Assembly (NCBI RefSeq): GCF_029962485.1
Contig: NZ_CP073638.1
Span: forward strand, 1,240,001 to 1,304,000
DNA from: Burkholderia cepacia
GTDB taxonomy: Bacteria; Pseudomonadota; Gammaproteobacteria; Burkholderiales; Burkholderiaceae
Direction of reading: 5' to 3'
Length of the DNA: 64,000 nt
Below the pieces are notes generated by a model. It saw nothing but the letters and a program-made list of their open reading frames with translations. It did not search any database and was not told the DNA's origin. Made by a program: the position numbers and the translations under genes. This document shows positions 42,586 through 50,201 of this stretch, piece by piece. The stretch's first letter is position 1, and every line of letters starts with the position of its first letter.

Positions 42586-42600
42586 GCATAAGGTTCATGC
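42586..42600. promoter_or_regulatory. LysR-type box GCAT-N7-ATGC
   Basis: A 15-base interrupted palindrome 15 bases before the LysR start codon at 42615, with the same seven-base spacer as the box at 40723. Its short arms make it less certain. Confidence 0.35.
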
Positions 42601-42614
42601 CATAAAGGAATGAG

Positions 42615-43562
42615 ATGGATGCATTGCGCTCCATGCGCGTGTTCGTCCGCGCGATCGAGCTGGGCAATTTCTCGGCGGTCGCGCGCGAGGAAGGCACCGG
42701 CCAGCCGACGATCAGCAAGATCGTCGCCGCGTTCGAACAGGAACTGGGCGTGCGCCTGCTCGAACGCTCGACGACGAGCCTCGCGCCGACCGACGAAGGC
42801 CGCCGGTTCTACGACCGCTGCAAGCGCGTGCTCGATGAATACGAAAGCGCGGTGGCCGAGGCGCGCGGGCAAACGTTGCGCCCGGCCGGCAAGCTGGTCG
42901 TCAATGCGCCGCTCGGGCTCGGCGAACTGAGGCTGAATACGCTCGTGCTCGAATTCCTCGCCGCGTGGCCGGAAATCGACGTCGAACTGCACCTGACCGA
43001 TCGCGTGATCGACCTGGTCGAGGAAGGTGTCGACGTCGCGATTCGCCTCGGCCACGTCCTGCCGCCGGACGCCATCGCACGCCACATCGCGTCGTCGCCG
43101 CGCCTGCTGGTGGCCACGCCCGGGTATGTGGCGCAGGCACCGAAAATTCGCCGCCCGGAAGACCTGGCGAAGCACACGTATGTCGGGTACGCCCGCACGG
43201 ACATCATCGGGAGCGAACTGCAATTCGCTCGCGGCGACGAATCGGTCACCGTTCCGGTACACGGCCGGTATCGCGTCAACAGCTCGATCGCGTTGCGGGA
43301 GTGCTTCCTGGCCGGGCAAGCAGTCGGCAGCGCGCCGGCGTGGCTCGTCCAGGACCTGATCGATGGCGGACAGCTCGTCCGGCTGCTGCCGAAGTGGGAC
43401 ATGGTGCCGCCGCATGCGCTGCATCTCGTCTACGCGTCGCGCCGCCATCTGCCGCTCAGGACCCGCACGTTCCTGCAATTCATGACGCAACGCATTCCCG
43501 AACTGCCCGGGTTCCGCGCGACGCCGACACCAACCGCGCCGGCCACGCGGCCAACCCGCTGA
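42615..43562 (+). CDS. LysR-family transcriptional regulator
   Basis: A 315-residue regulator starting MDALRSMRVFVRAIELGNFS with recognition helix EGTGQPTISKIVAAFEQELG at residues ~25-45. It belongs to the same CrgA-like subgroup as the regulator at 22527. The effector region begins LVVNAPLGLGELRLN near residue 93. Divergent from the SDR gene at 42511, which is the likely target. Confidence 0.93.
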   Translation: MDALRSMRVFVRAIELGNFSAVAREEGTGQPTISKIVAAFEQELGVRLLERSTTSLAPTDEGRRFYDRCKRVLDEYESAVAEARGQTLRPAGKLVVNAPLGLGELRLNTLVLEFLAAWPEIDVELHLTDRVIDLVEEGVDVAIRLGHVLPPDAIARHIASSPRLLVATPGYVAQAPKIRRPEDLAKHTYVGYARTDIIGSELQFARGDESVTVPVHGRYRVNSSIALRECFLAGQAVGSAPAWLVQDLIDGGQLVRLLPKWDMVPPHALHLVYASRRHLPLRTRTFLQFMTQRIPELPGFRATPTPTAPATRPTR

Positions 43563-43688
43563 CCGCCGGCATCGATCCATCCCTTTTTCCCGACCCTCCG
43601 AATCCCCACTATTGGAGCGCGCGCCGGCGGCGCCGGCGGGCCCTTCGGCTAAAATGCCGCACTTTCCACCTTGTCCGGCCCGCTCGCC

Positions 43689-45077
43689 ATGCAACCCGCC
43701 TCCTCCGCCCAACCCGCCGCCCACGGCGCCGACGCCGCCGATTCGGCCCGCGACCTCGTCTACGGCCCGAACGACCGGCCGGCGCCGATGGTCGCCTTCG
43801 TCGCCGCGCTGCAGCACCTGCTGGCGATCATCGTGCCGATCGTCACGCCCGGCCTGCTGATCTGCCAGGCGCTCGGCGTGTCCAGCCGCGATACGACCCT
43901 GATCGTGTCGATGTCACTGGTGATTTCCGGCATCGCCACCTTCGTCCAGTGCAAGCGCTTTGGCCCGCTGGGCGCCGGCCTGCTGATCGTCCAGGGCACC
44001 AGCTTCAACTTCGTCGGCCCGCTGATCGCCGGCGGCAGCCTGATGGTCAAGCAAGGCACGCCGGTCGAGACCGTGATGGCCGCGATCTTCGGCGTCGTGA
44101 TCGCCGGGTCGTTCATCGAGATGGGCGTGTCGCGCATCCTGCCGTTCGTGAAGCGCCTGATCACGCCGCTCGTCACCGGCATCGTCGTGCTGCTGATCGG
44201 CCTCACGCTGATCAAGGTCGGCCTCATCAGCATGGGCGGCGGCTACGGCGCGATGGCCAAGGGCACGTTCGCGAGCGCGGAGAACCTGACGCTGTCGGGG
44301 CTCGTGCTCGGCACGATCATCCTGCTGAACCGCGTGCCGGTCGTGTGGGTGCGCAGCACCGCGCTCGTCATCGCGCTCGTGATCGGCTATCTCGCGGCCG
44401 CGTTCCTCGGCCGCCTCGACTTCACCGGTATGCACCAGGCCGCGCTGTTCCAGGTGCCGACGCCGCTGCACTTCGGCATCGGCTTCTCGTGGTCGCTGTT
44501 CGTGCCGATGCTGATCATCTACCTCGTCACGTCGCTCGAGGCGATCGGCGACGTCACGGCCACCAGCAAGATCTCGAACGAGCCGGTCGAAGGGCCCGTG
44601 TGGATGCAACGCATCAAGGGCGGCGTGCTCGTCAACGGCGCAAACTCGCTGCTGGCCGGCGTGTTCAACACGTTCCCAAGCTCGGTGTTCGCACAGAACA
44701 ACGGCGTGATCCAGATCACCGGCGTCGCGAGCCGCTACGTCGGCATCTGGATCGCGGGGATGCTCGTGGTGCTCGGCCTGTTCCCGGTCGTCGCGGGCGT
44801 GCTGCAGGCCGTGCCGGAGCCCGTGCTCGGCGGCGCGGCCATGGTGATGTTCGGCGCGGTGGCCGCGTCGGGCATCAACATCCTCTCGGGCGTCCAGCTC
44901 GACCGTCGCGCGCTGCTGATCATCGCGGTATCGCTGGCGCTCGGCCTTGGCGTGTCGCAGGTGCCGGACATCCTCAACAGCCTGCCGCACGCACTGAAGA
45001 ACGTGCTGGAATCGGGCGTGGCCACGGGCGGCATCTGCGCGCTCGTGATGAACTGGTTCCTGCCGGAAAAGAAATAA
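43689..45077 (+). CDS. Xanthine/uracil permease, NAT/NCS2 family (XanQ-like)
   Basis: A 462-residue nucleobase transporter with about 14 membrane segments. The NAT signature is present as QNNGVIQITGVASRYVG, which matches the xanthine/uric acid branch rather than uracil carriers. LQHLLAIIVPIVTPGLLIC is TM1, and TSLEAIGDVTATSKI holds the conserved glutamate in TM8. It imports a purine with a proton. The ATG at 43689 is used because the preceding TTG at 43671 has no ribosome site either. A strong hairpin follows the gene. Confidence 0.9.
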   Translation: MQPASSAQPAAHGADAADSARDLVYGPNDRPAPMVAFVAALQHLLAIIVPIVTPGLLICQALGVSSRDTTLIVSMSLVISGIATFVQCKRFGPLGAGLLIVQGTSFNFVGPLIAGGSLMVKQGTPVETVMAAIFGVVIAGSFIEMGVSRILPFVKRLITPLVTGIVVLLIGLTLIKVGLISMGGGYGAMAKGTFASAENLTLSGLVLGTIILLNRVPVVWVRSTALVIALVIGYLAAAFLGRLDFTGMHQAALFQVPTPLHFGIGFSWSLFVPMLIIYLVTSLEAIGDVTATSKISNEPVEGPVWMQRIKGGVLVNGANSLLAGVFNTFPSSVFAQNNGVIQITGVASRYVGIWIAGMLVVLGLFPVVAGVLQAVPEPVLGGAAMVMFGAVAASGINILSGVQLDRRALLIIAVSLALGLGVSQVPDILNSLPHALKNVLESGVATGGICALVMNWFLPEKK

Positions 45078-45083
45078 CCGCAT

Positions 45084-45120
45084 GACGACGCGGCGCGCCT
45101 TAGAGGCCGCGCCGCTCGTC
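45084..45120 (+). terminator. Terminator-like hairpin after the purine permease
   Basis: GCGGCGCG (45090-45097) pairs with CGCGCCGC (45108-45115), flanked by GACGA/TCGTC pairing on the outside and CC/GG inside, giving a long stem seven bases after the stop codon. No T-run follows. Confidence 0.5.
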
Positions 45121-45205
45121 GCGCCGAAAGGCGCCGGGCTCCCGGTGCCTGCAGCCGAAGCCGGTCACCGCACCGGCGGCGCACGCTCCCCATCCCCCGT
45201 CGCGC

Positions 45206-45922
45206 TCAAAACCGCTCGTCCGCTATCGCCGGCATCACCAGTTCGCGCACGAACGCGGCATCGGACAACCGCAGCAGCGTACGCACCACGGCCACCACGT
45301 CGTGAACCGGCACCAGCCCGCCCTCGCCGCGCGCCGCGGCCGCCTCGAGCGGAACCGACAGGGCATCGTCGGTATTCAGATTGCCGAGCTGCAGGCACGT
45401 GACAGCCAGCCGGCTGCTCCTGAACCCCTCACGCAACGCATCGGCCACGCCGTTCAGCGCGAACTTCGACGCGCCGAACGCGACCTCCGGCCGCCCGCTC
45501 TGCCGAAGCGCGGACGTCGAACCGGTCAGGATGACTTGCGGTTTGGCCGATTGCAGCAAGCGCGGCACCAGACGCTTGAGCAGCAGCAGCGTGGCCGTGA
45601 GGTTGACGTTCACCAGATTGACGATCGCGTCGTCCGGCTCGTCCAGGAATGCATAGCCGTCCGTGAAGGCCGCCGTCTCCCAGATCCCCACGTTGCAGAT
45701 CAGCACGTCGAACGCGGCCGGCGCGGCTTGCGCAATGTGCGCGGCAGCTTCGCCAGGCGAAGCCATGTCGGCTTCGATCCATTGCAGCTCGACGCCTTGC
45801 GGCAACGCCAGCGCATCCGGACGCAGGCGCGATACGCCGATGACGGTGTCGCCGGCACTGCACACGCCTTCGGCAAGTGCCCGGCCCAGCCCTCTGCTGG
45901 CGCCGATGATCATGATCTTCAT
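45206..45922 (-). CDS. Short-chain dehydrogenase/reductase
   Basis: A 238-residue SDR beginning KIMIIGASRGLGRALAEGV (GASRGLG) with ICNVGIWETAA instead of the usual NNAG and a terminal catalytic FGASKFAL segment in which the usual tyrosine is Phe (F-G-A-S-K). The missing tyrosine suggests altered or lost activity. The ATG at 45922 is preferred because an upstream extension of 65 residues is low-complexity and unlike the family. It is convergent with the purine permease. Confidence 0.85.
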   Translation of the reverse strand: MKIMIIGASRGLGRALAEGVCSAGDTVIGVSRLRPDALALPQGVELQWIEADMASPGEAAAHIAQAAPAAFDVLICNVGIWETAAFTDGYAFLDEPDDAIVNLVNVNLTATLLLLKRLVPRLLQSAKPQVILTGSTSALRQSGRPEVAFGASKFALNGVADALREGFRSSRLAVTCLQLGNLNTDDALSVPLEAAAARGEGGLVPVHDVVAVVRTLLRLSDAAFVRELVMPAIADERF

Positions 45923-46168
45923 GGCGGGTTTCCCGGTAGTCGTCGCGCGCCGTGCTTCCGGCGCGCGCTGGATGGCTCCGCGTCGGCTTCCGCGCGAGGC
46001 GTACTCATGGAAGAACCGCGTGCGGACAGTCCGGCGATCGTACCGTGTCGCGGTGAGCGGCGCGGCATAGCCCTCGACATCGCAAGGGCGTTCCGTCCGG
46101 TGGCGATCAAACGTCAAACCCGGTCAGGTCGCCTTGGCCGATCGATTTGTGCTGGTTAGAATCACGAA

Positions 46169-46594
46169 ATGCCCCAAACCCTCGCACCCGACACAGCCCC
46201 CGAAACCAGCACCGTCCCAGTCAAGGAACGCGCGACCGTCGTCTGCTATCGCGATGAGCAGGTGTTGCTCGTCGCGCGAGCGGCGTCGCGCTGGGCCCTA
46301 CCCGGCGGCACGATCAAGCGCGGGGAAACGCCGCTCGAAGCCGCGCATCGCGAGTTGTGCGAAGAAACCGGCATGACCGGCCAGGATCTGACGTACTCGA
46401 TGCAGTTCACCGGGCTTGCGAAGATCCATCACGTGTTCTTTGCGGAAGTCGGCCTGGACCATACGCCGCAAGCGAACAACGAGATCGAGAAATGCAAGTG
46501 GTTTCCGATCGACAGTGTCGATGGATTGCGCGCGAGTATTCCGACGAAGCGAATCGTCGAACTCGTCTACAACCACGAAATCCGCAAGGCGTAG
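46169..46594 (+). CDS. Nudix hydrolase
   Basis: A 141-residue enzyme with a complete Nudix box at residues 47-69: G47, E53, R61, E62, E65, E66, G68 fit G-x5-E-x7-R-E-U-x-E-E-x-G-U. The preceding strand YRDEQVLLVARAASRWALPGG is standard. It hydrolyses a nucleoside diphosphate linked to another group, with metal at the box glutamates. The substrate is unknown. A single gene followed by a hairpin. Confidence 0.93.
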   Translation: MPQTLAPDTAPETSTVPVKERATVVCYRDEQVLLVARAASRWALPGGTIKRGETPLEAAHRELCEETGMTGQDLTYSMQFTGLAKIHHVFFAEVGLDHTPQANNEIEKCKWFPIDSVDGLRASIPTKRIVELVYNHEIRKA

Positions 46595-46602
46595 CGCGCG
46601 CA

Positions 46603-46620
46603 CGAGCCGTCACCGGCTCG
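46603..46620 (+). terminator. Hairpin after the Nudix gene
   Basis: CGAGCCG (46603-46609), loop TCAC, CGGCTCG (46614-46620): perfect 7-bp stem nine bases after the stop, followed by the moderately T-rich CATCGATCTTCG. Confidence 0.5.
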
Positions 46621-46654
46621 CATCGATCTTCGTGGATCAGCGGCGCGCGAACGC

Positions 46655-46867
46655 TCAGTGCGCGCGCTGTCTTCGCAATTCGCGCGTGGAATAAACGACG
46701 AGGAAGATGCCGAGCATTGCGGCGCCGGACGCCAAGAACTCGTTGGCGCTTCCCGAGCTGTGCAGCAACGCCGGGAAAACGCCGAGACTCAATCCCGCAC
46801 CCGCGAGAAGCAATCCTGCTGCCACGCCCCAGATCGGTCCGGTGGACTTGTCGATTTTATTTTTCAT
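46655..46867 (-). CDS. Small two-helix membrane protein, unknown function
   Basis: A 70-residue protein starting MKNKIDKSTGPIWGVAAGLL with two hydrophobic helices (about residues 13-33 and 44-61) and a basic tail RELRRQRAH, so an inner-membrane location is likely. I recognise no family. The ATG at 46867 is chosen because the sequence before it lacks coherent features. It is convergent with the Nudix gene. Confidence 0.5.
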   Translation of the reverse strand: MKNKIDKSTGPIWGVAAGLLLAGAGLSLGVFPALLHSSGSANEFLASGAAMLGIFLVVYSTRELRRQRAH

Positions 46868-47126
46868 ACAGCACCCGTCTACACTCATGACCTGGTCGGT
46901 GCCGGCAAACAGCACCGCGTCTACCGCCAGTTTTTCCACTATAGCCGGAAAATAATTCACTGCGTCCCCGGGCATTTACCGATCAAGTTTTACCGGTCAC
47001 GACCACCTGATCGGGAAAATCGTGCCCCGTTCAGCCCGGGTGCCGATGTACGATCCGGCATGGCGGCAGTCGCGCGCGGCTGCGGTCGAAACGGTGCCCT
47101 GCCGTCCTGCCGCGGCGATCGACGCG

Positions 47127-49364
47127 TCAGAGAAACAGCAGCGCCTCGTTCAACTCCGTCTCGCGGCACGGCTGCTCACGCCAACCCAGTCGAACGGGAA
47201 CCGAATAGAGCCGTTGCGCGCCGAAGCGCGGCCAGAAATGGCACAGCCCCGGCGCGATCACCTGCACGACGGACAGGCCGAGGTCGGGCCGCGTCTTGTC
47301 GACAACGAGCACGTCCATGCCGGCCGCCGCGATGCGTCCGACACCCTGCGCGATCGCAGCCGGCAGCGACGCGGCGCCGACCGGTTGCCACGTCGAGCGG
47401 GTCGTGCGGGGTAACTCGGCGGCCTGATACAGGAATCCGGTGTCCGCCAGCTTGTCGCGATCCCACGGATGCGGGGCATCCGCGGCGACATCGAGCAACT
47501 GGTTGACTTCGGTCAGCGCACGCTGCACGGCGAGGGCGCCGTCCGGATGGCAGCCGAAGCCGATCGAGAAGCGCCCGTCCTGCGGATTTTCCGCCAGCGC
47601 GGCCACGGTCGGCACGCCGAGGTCGGTGGTGATGTCGAGCGCCCACAAACGCCATCCGAACGCCGCGTATTCGCGTACGAGCGCATCGAAATACGGATCG
47701 TCGAAACTCGACAATTCGATGCCGGGGCGCGCGATCCGGTTGTACCACCAGATCGCGACCGCATCGCGCTCGATCAATTCGAGCATGCCTTGCAGGATCG
47801 CCTCGTCGACGCTCGACCCCGCCGCGCAGCCGTTGGGGTTGTGCACGCAGGCGGCAGGCGCCCGCGCGCTGTCCGGCGTTTCCGCATAGCAGTAGCTCAG
47901 CGGCACGAGGTGGCGCCGGCCGGTCACGAGCGACCAGGCCGGCGTCCAGTCGATGACGTCGCGCGCCGTGAAGCGCGGCGGCACCTGTTTTCGAACATCG
48001 CGGGTCAACGTGTTGATCGCCTCGCGCGCGTCGAATTGCCGTTCGCTGAACTGTTGAAGGTCGTTCACGTGGATCGGGGCGGCATCGCATGCGGGATCGG
48101 CGAGCAGGCTTTCGATGCTTCCCGCAAGCGTCGCCTCGTCCCCCTGATACACGCTGCTGAATCGCTCGAGCGCCTCGCACAGCGCACTCGCGCGAGCCTG
48201 ATCGTCGGTACGGCCCTTGCCGGAGCAGATCCTGTCGAAGCGGTTGCTGCCCGGTACGGCCGCCGGGCACACGAGAAAACCCGACGCATAGACCTTGCGC
48301 AGACCCGCATGCCGTTTCGGCATCGGGTGCAGGTAAGCGATCGCGCCGCTGACCGGCGAGACGAGATGGGCATGACGCGCGAACACCTGTTGCGCATCGG
48401 CGGTGCGATAGCCGCCTTCGGCACGTGCCAGCGGTTCGTGAGCGGCGAGACGCGGCGCGCGCGCCGCCTGTTCGCGCATCCATTCGGGATTGCCGCAGCA
48501 CGGGCATTGCGGACGCTTCAGCACGCGGTGTCGCTCGGCGGCCAGCGTGTCGATGCGCTGCGCAAGGATATGGGTCTGCGCCCGTTCCGATGCCGCGGAA
48601 TTGACCGCGACCTGCTCGACCATCGCCGCCACGAGCGCCGCCGCCGCCGCGGCCGCGGCATGCGACGCAGCCTGCGGCAGACGCACCGCGTCGCTGCCGT
48701 GATGGCGCGCGAGCAGTGCTTCGACCGGCCGGTTGATGCGAATCCAGTAGCGCACGCATTCGATGCACGGCGCGTCGGCGAGCGCGTCGCCGCCGCCCAG
48801 CAACGGCCCGATCAACGTCTGTACGCCACCCGTCGTCACGACGAGCAACGCCCCGCCGCGCGCCGCGACGCGGGCGGCGCACGCGGCGAGGTCGTCGCGA
48901 TCGTGCGTATCGGCGATCGCGACGGTCAACCCGGCCTCCGTCACGACGTCGATGCCGGCCGCATCGAGCGCGCGCCTGAGCGCCGTATCGTCGGCGCCGA
49001 ACCGCTCGATCGCGACACGCAATTGCGCGACGTGCGCGCAGGCCGCGTCGCCGTCGAGCCCCGCACGCTCGAAGAACCCGCGTGCCGCATCGTCGTCGTG
49101 CGGCAGGTCCGTGCGCACGTACCCGCGACGCACCAGTTGATCGAGGCGCGCGAGCACGTCCCATTCGCCGAACGCACCGGCAAGCGACGTCACGATCTCC
49201 GCGATCGTCATCCGCGCCCGCAGGCACGCCGCGATCTGCACGAAGATCGCGCCGGACAGCATCACGCGCTTGAATTCGTCGACGACGAACAGGGTCTCGG
49301 GCCCGGCATCGAGCACGAGCAAATGCGGTTTGAAGCGCAACACGCGCGAAAGGTCATCGAGCAT
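47127..49364 (-). CDS. TOMM cyclodehydratase: fused E1-like/RRE partner and YcaO domain
   Basis: A 745-residue fusion. The N-terminal ~330 residues form the cyclodehydratase partner: an N-terminal recognition region (residues ~5-80, LVLDAGPETLFVVDEFKRVML), an alpha/beta middle, and a zinc tetracysteine, with Cys200 and Cys203 in CIEC and Cys287/289/290 in CPCC. The YcaO half carries the ATP-binding glutamates: ALCEALERFSS around residue 397 and LQGMLELIERDA. It should convert Cys/Ser/Thr of the precursors to azolines using ATP. No SagB-type dehydrogenase is nearby, so rings probably stay unoxidised. The C-terminus ends ALLFL and lacks the proline-rich tail of many YcaO proteins. The start ATG lies 80 bases after the precursor. 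Confidence 0.92.
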   Translation of the reverse strand: MLDDLSRVLRFKPHLLVLDAGPETLFVVDEFKRVMLSGAIFVQIAACLRARMTIAEIVTSLAGAFGEWDVLARLDQLVRRGYVRTDLPHDDDAARGFFERAGLDGDAACAHVAQLRVAIERFGADDTALRRALDAAGIDVVTEAGLTVAIADTHDRDDLAACAARVAARGGALLVVTTGGVQTLIGPLLGGGDALADAPCIECVRYWIRINRPVEALLARHHGSDAVRLPQAASHAAAAAAAALVAAMVEQVAVNSAASERAQTHILAQRIDTLAAERHRVLKRPQCPCCGNPEWMREQAARAPRLAAHEPLARAEGGYRTADAQQVFARHAHLVSPVSGAIAYLHPMPKRHAGLRKVYASGFLVCPAAVPGSNRFDRICSGKGRTDDQARASALCEALERFSSVYQGDEATLAGSIESLLADPACDAAPIHVNDLQQFSERQFDAREAINTLTRDVRKQVPPRFTARDVIDWTPAWSLVTGRRHLVPLSYCYAETPDSARAPAACVHNPNGCAAGSSVDEAILQGMLELIERDAVAIWWYNRIARPGIELSSFDDPYFDALVREYAAFGWRLWALDITTDLGVPTVAALAENPQDGRFSIGFGCHPDGALAVQRALTEVNQLLDVAADAPHPWDRDKLADTGFLYQAAELPRTTRSTWQPVGAASLPAAIAQGVGRIAAAGMDVLVVDKTRPDLGLSVVQVIAPGLCHFWPRFGAQRLYSVPVRLGWREQPCRETELNEALLFL

Positions 49365-49383
49365 CGTGGGGTTCCATGCGGCG

Positions 49384-49420
49384 GGTAAACGAACGTCGCG
49401 CGGCCACGGGGCCGCGCGAC
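49384..49420 (-). terminator. Attenuator-like hairpin between TOMM precursor and cyclodehydratase
   Basis: On the plus strand GTCGCGCGGCC (49395-49405), a four-base loop and GGCCGCGCGAC (49410-49420) form a perfect 11-bp stem. In the transcribed (minus) direction it is followed by GTTCGTTTA, a partial U-run. Position is in the 80-base gap after the precursor stop, so it would allow high precursor and low enzyme expression. Confidence 0.6.
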
Positions 49421-49444
49421 GGTGCACGGCGCGACCGCGCCGCG

Positions 49445-49807
49445 TCAGCAGCAGGTGAACAGGTAACTCGGCCCGGCGTCGCAGTAGGCCGCGAGCGCAA
49501 CGGCCTCCTCGTCCAGGCTTAACGGCTGCTCCGGTATGCCGACCGTCATCACGTTGCGCGGCAGGTGCCAGCTGCCGCCACCGTTGCCGTGGCTCTTCCA
49601 GCCATGATCGCCGGTTGTCTTGAGGACCTCGATGTCGACGATCCACGGGCACTGGTAACCGAAGTATTTCGCGAGCGTCTCCAGCGGCTTCTCCAGCAGT
49701 TCGCCCTTGAATTCCGGGTTCCGCCACGAGAGTGCAATCGCGCGCAGATAGACCTTCTGGAACTCCAGCATCGATTCGAGCGTCGGATTCGCGTTGTTGT
49801 TTGCCAT
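49445..49807 (-). CDS. TOMM precursor with nitrile-hydratase-like leader (Cys-Cys C-terminus)
   Basis: A 120-residue precursor of the BMA_0021/BMA_0022 family. The leader (residues ~1-100) is a helical nitrile-hydratase alpha-like domain: LESMLEFQKVYLRAIALSW, FKGELLEKPLETLAKYFGYQ, then a central GGGSWHLP. The C-terminus CDAGPSYLFTCC supplies Ser, Thr and three Cys as candidate ring-forming residues, with the vicinal Cys119-Cys120 at the very end. Start ATG at 49807, 16 bases after the partner gene. It would be modified by the YcaO fusion and then cleaved by an enzyme not seen here. Confidence 0.9.
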   Translation of the reverse strand: MANNNANPTLESMLEFQKVYLRAIALSWRNPEFKGELLEKPLETLAKYFGYQCPWIVDIEVLKTTGDHGWKSHGNGGGSWHLPRNVMTVGIPEQPLSLDEEAVALAAYCDAGPSYLFTCC

Positions 49808-49823
49808 GTCGATATCCCCGCGG

Positions 49824-50168
49824 TCATTCCATGATGGTGATGTGGTTCGCGTTGTAGGCGGCCAGCGCCTGCGCGAATTGCGCCTTGTCCGCCGGCGCGG
49901 GCGGCAGGTACAGCGTGAGCTTGTTTCTCCGGCCGGCCGTCCAGTCGCCATTGACGGTCGGCGTCCACTCGGACGATTTCGGCTGCACCTTCAGGTCGAG
50001 CCGGAACGGAAAGTGATAGTCGAAATGCTCGCGCAGCGCCTCGACCGGGTCGGCCTCGAGCTCGTCGAGAAACGCCGGCGAATGCCACGCCAGCGCGATT
50101 GCCCGGATGACGGTTGCGCGGTATTCGAGAAACTGCTCGTACGTCGGTAATCGAAGATCCTTGCTCAT
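49824..50168 (-). CDS. Second TOMM precursor-like protein, no C-terminal Cys
   Basis: A 114-residue paralogue. The leader shows the same frame (YEQFLEYRATVIRAIALAWHS, then DELEADPVEALREHFDYHFPF and LKVQPKSSEWTPTVNGDW). Its C-terminus is AYNANHITIME and contains only one Thr and no Cys. It may therefore be a partner protein, like one subunit of a heterodimeric nitrile hydratase, and not a substrate. The ATG at 50168 lies 33 bases after the kinase gene and has GGAG upstream. Confidence 0.88.
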   Translation of the reverse strand: MSKDLRLPTYEQFLEYRATVIRAIALAWHSPAFLDELEADPVEALREHFDYHFPFRLDLKVQPKSSEWTPTVNGDWTAGRRNKLTLYLPPAPADKAQFAQALAAYNANHITIME

Positions 50169-50201
50169 CTCTCTGTTCTCCTGATTGACGAATGGAACTA
50201 C

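Noticed and set aside
46868..47126. Attachment-site repeat matching the selC end at the far edge of the TOMM cluster
   Set aside because: No stretch resembling the last bases of selC was found by eye in this interval.
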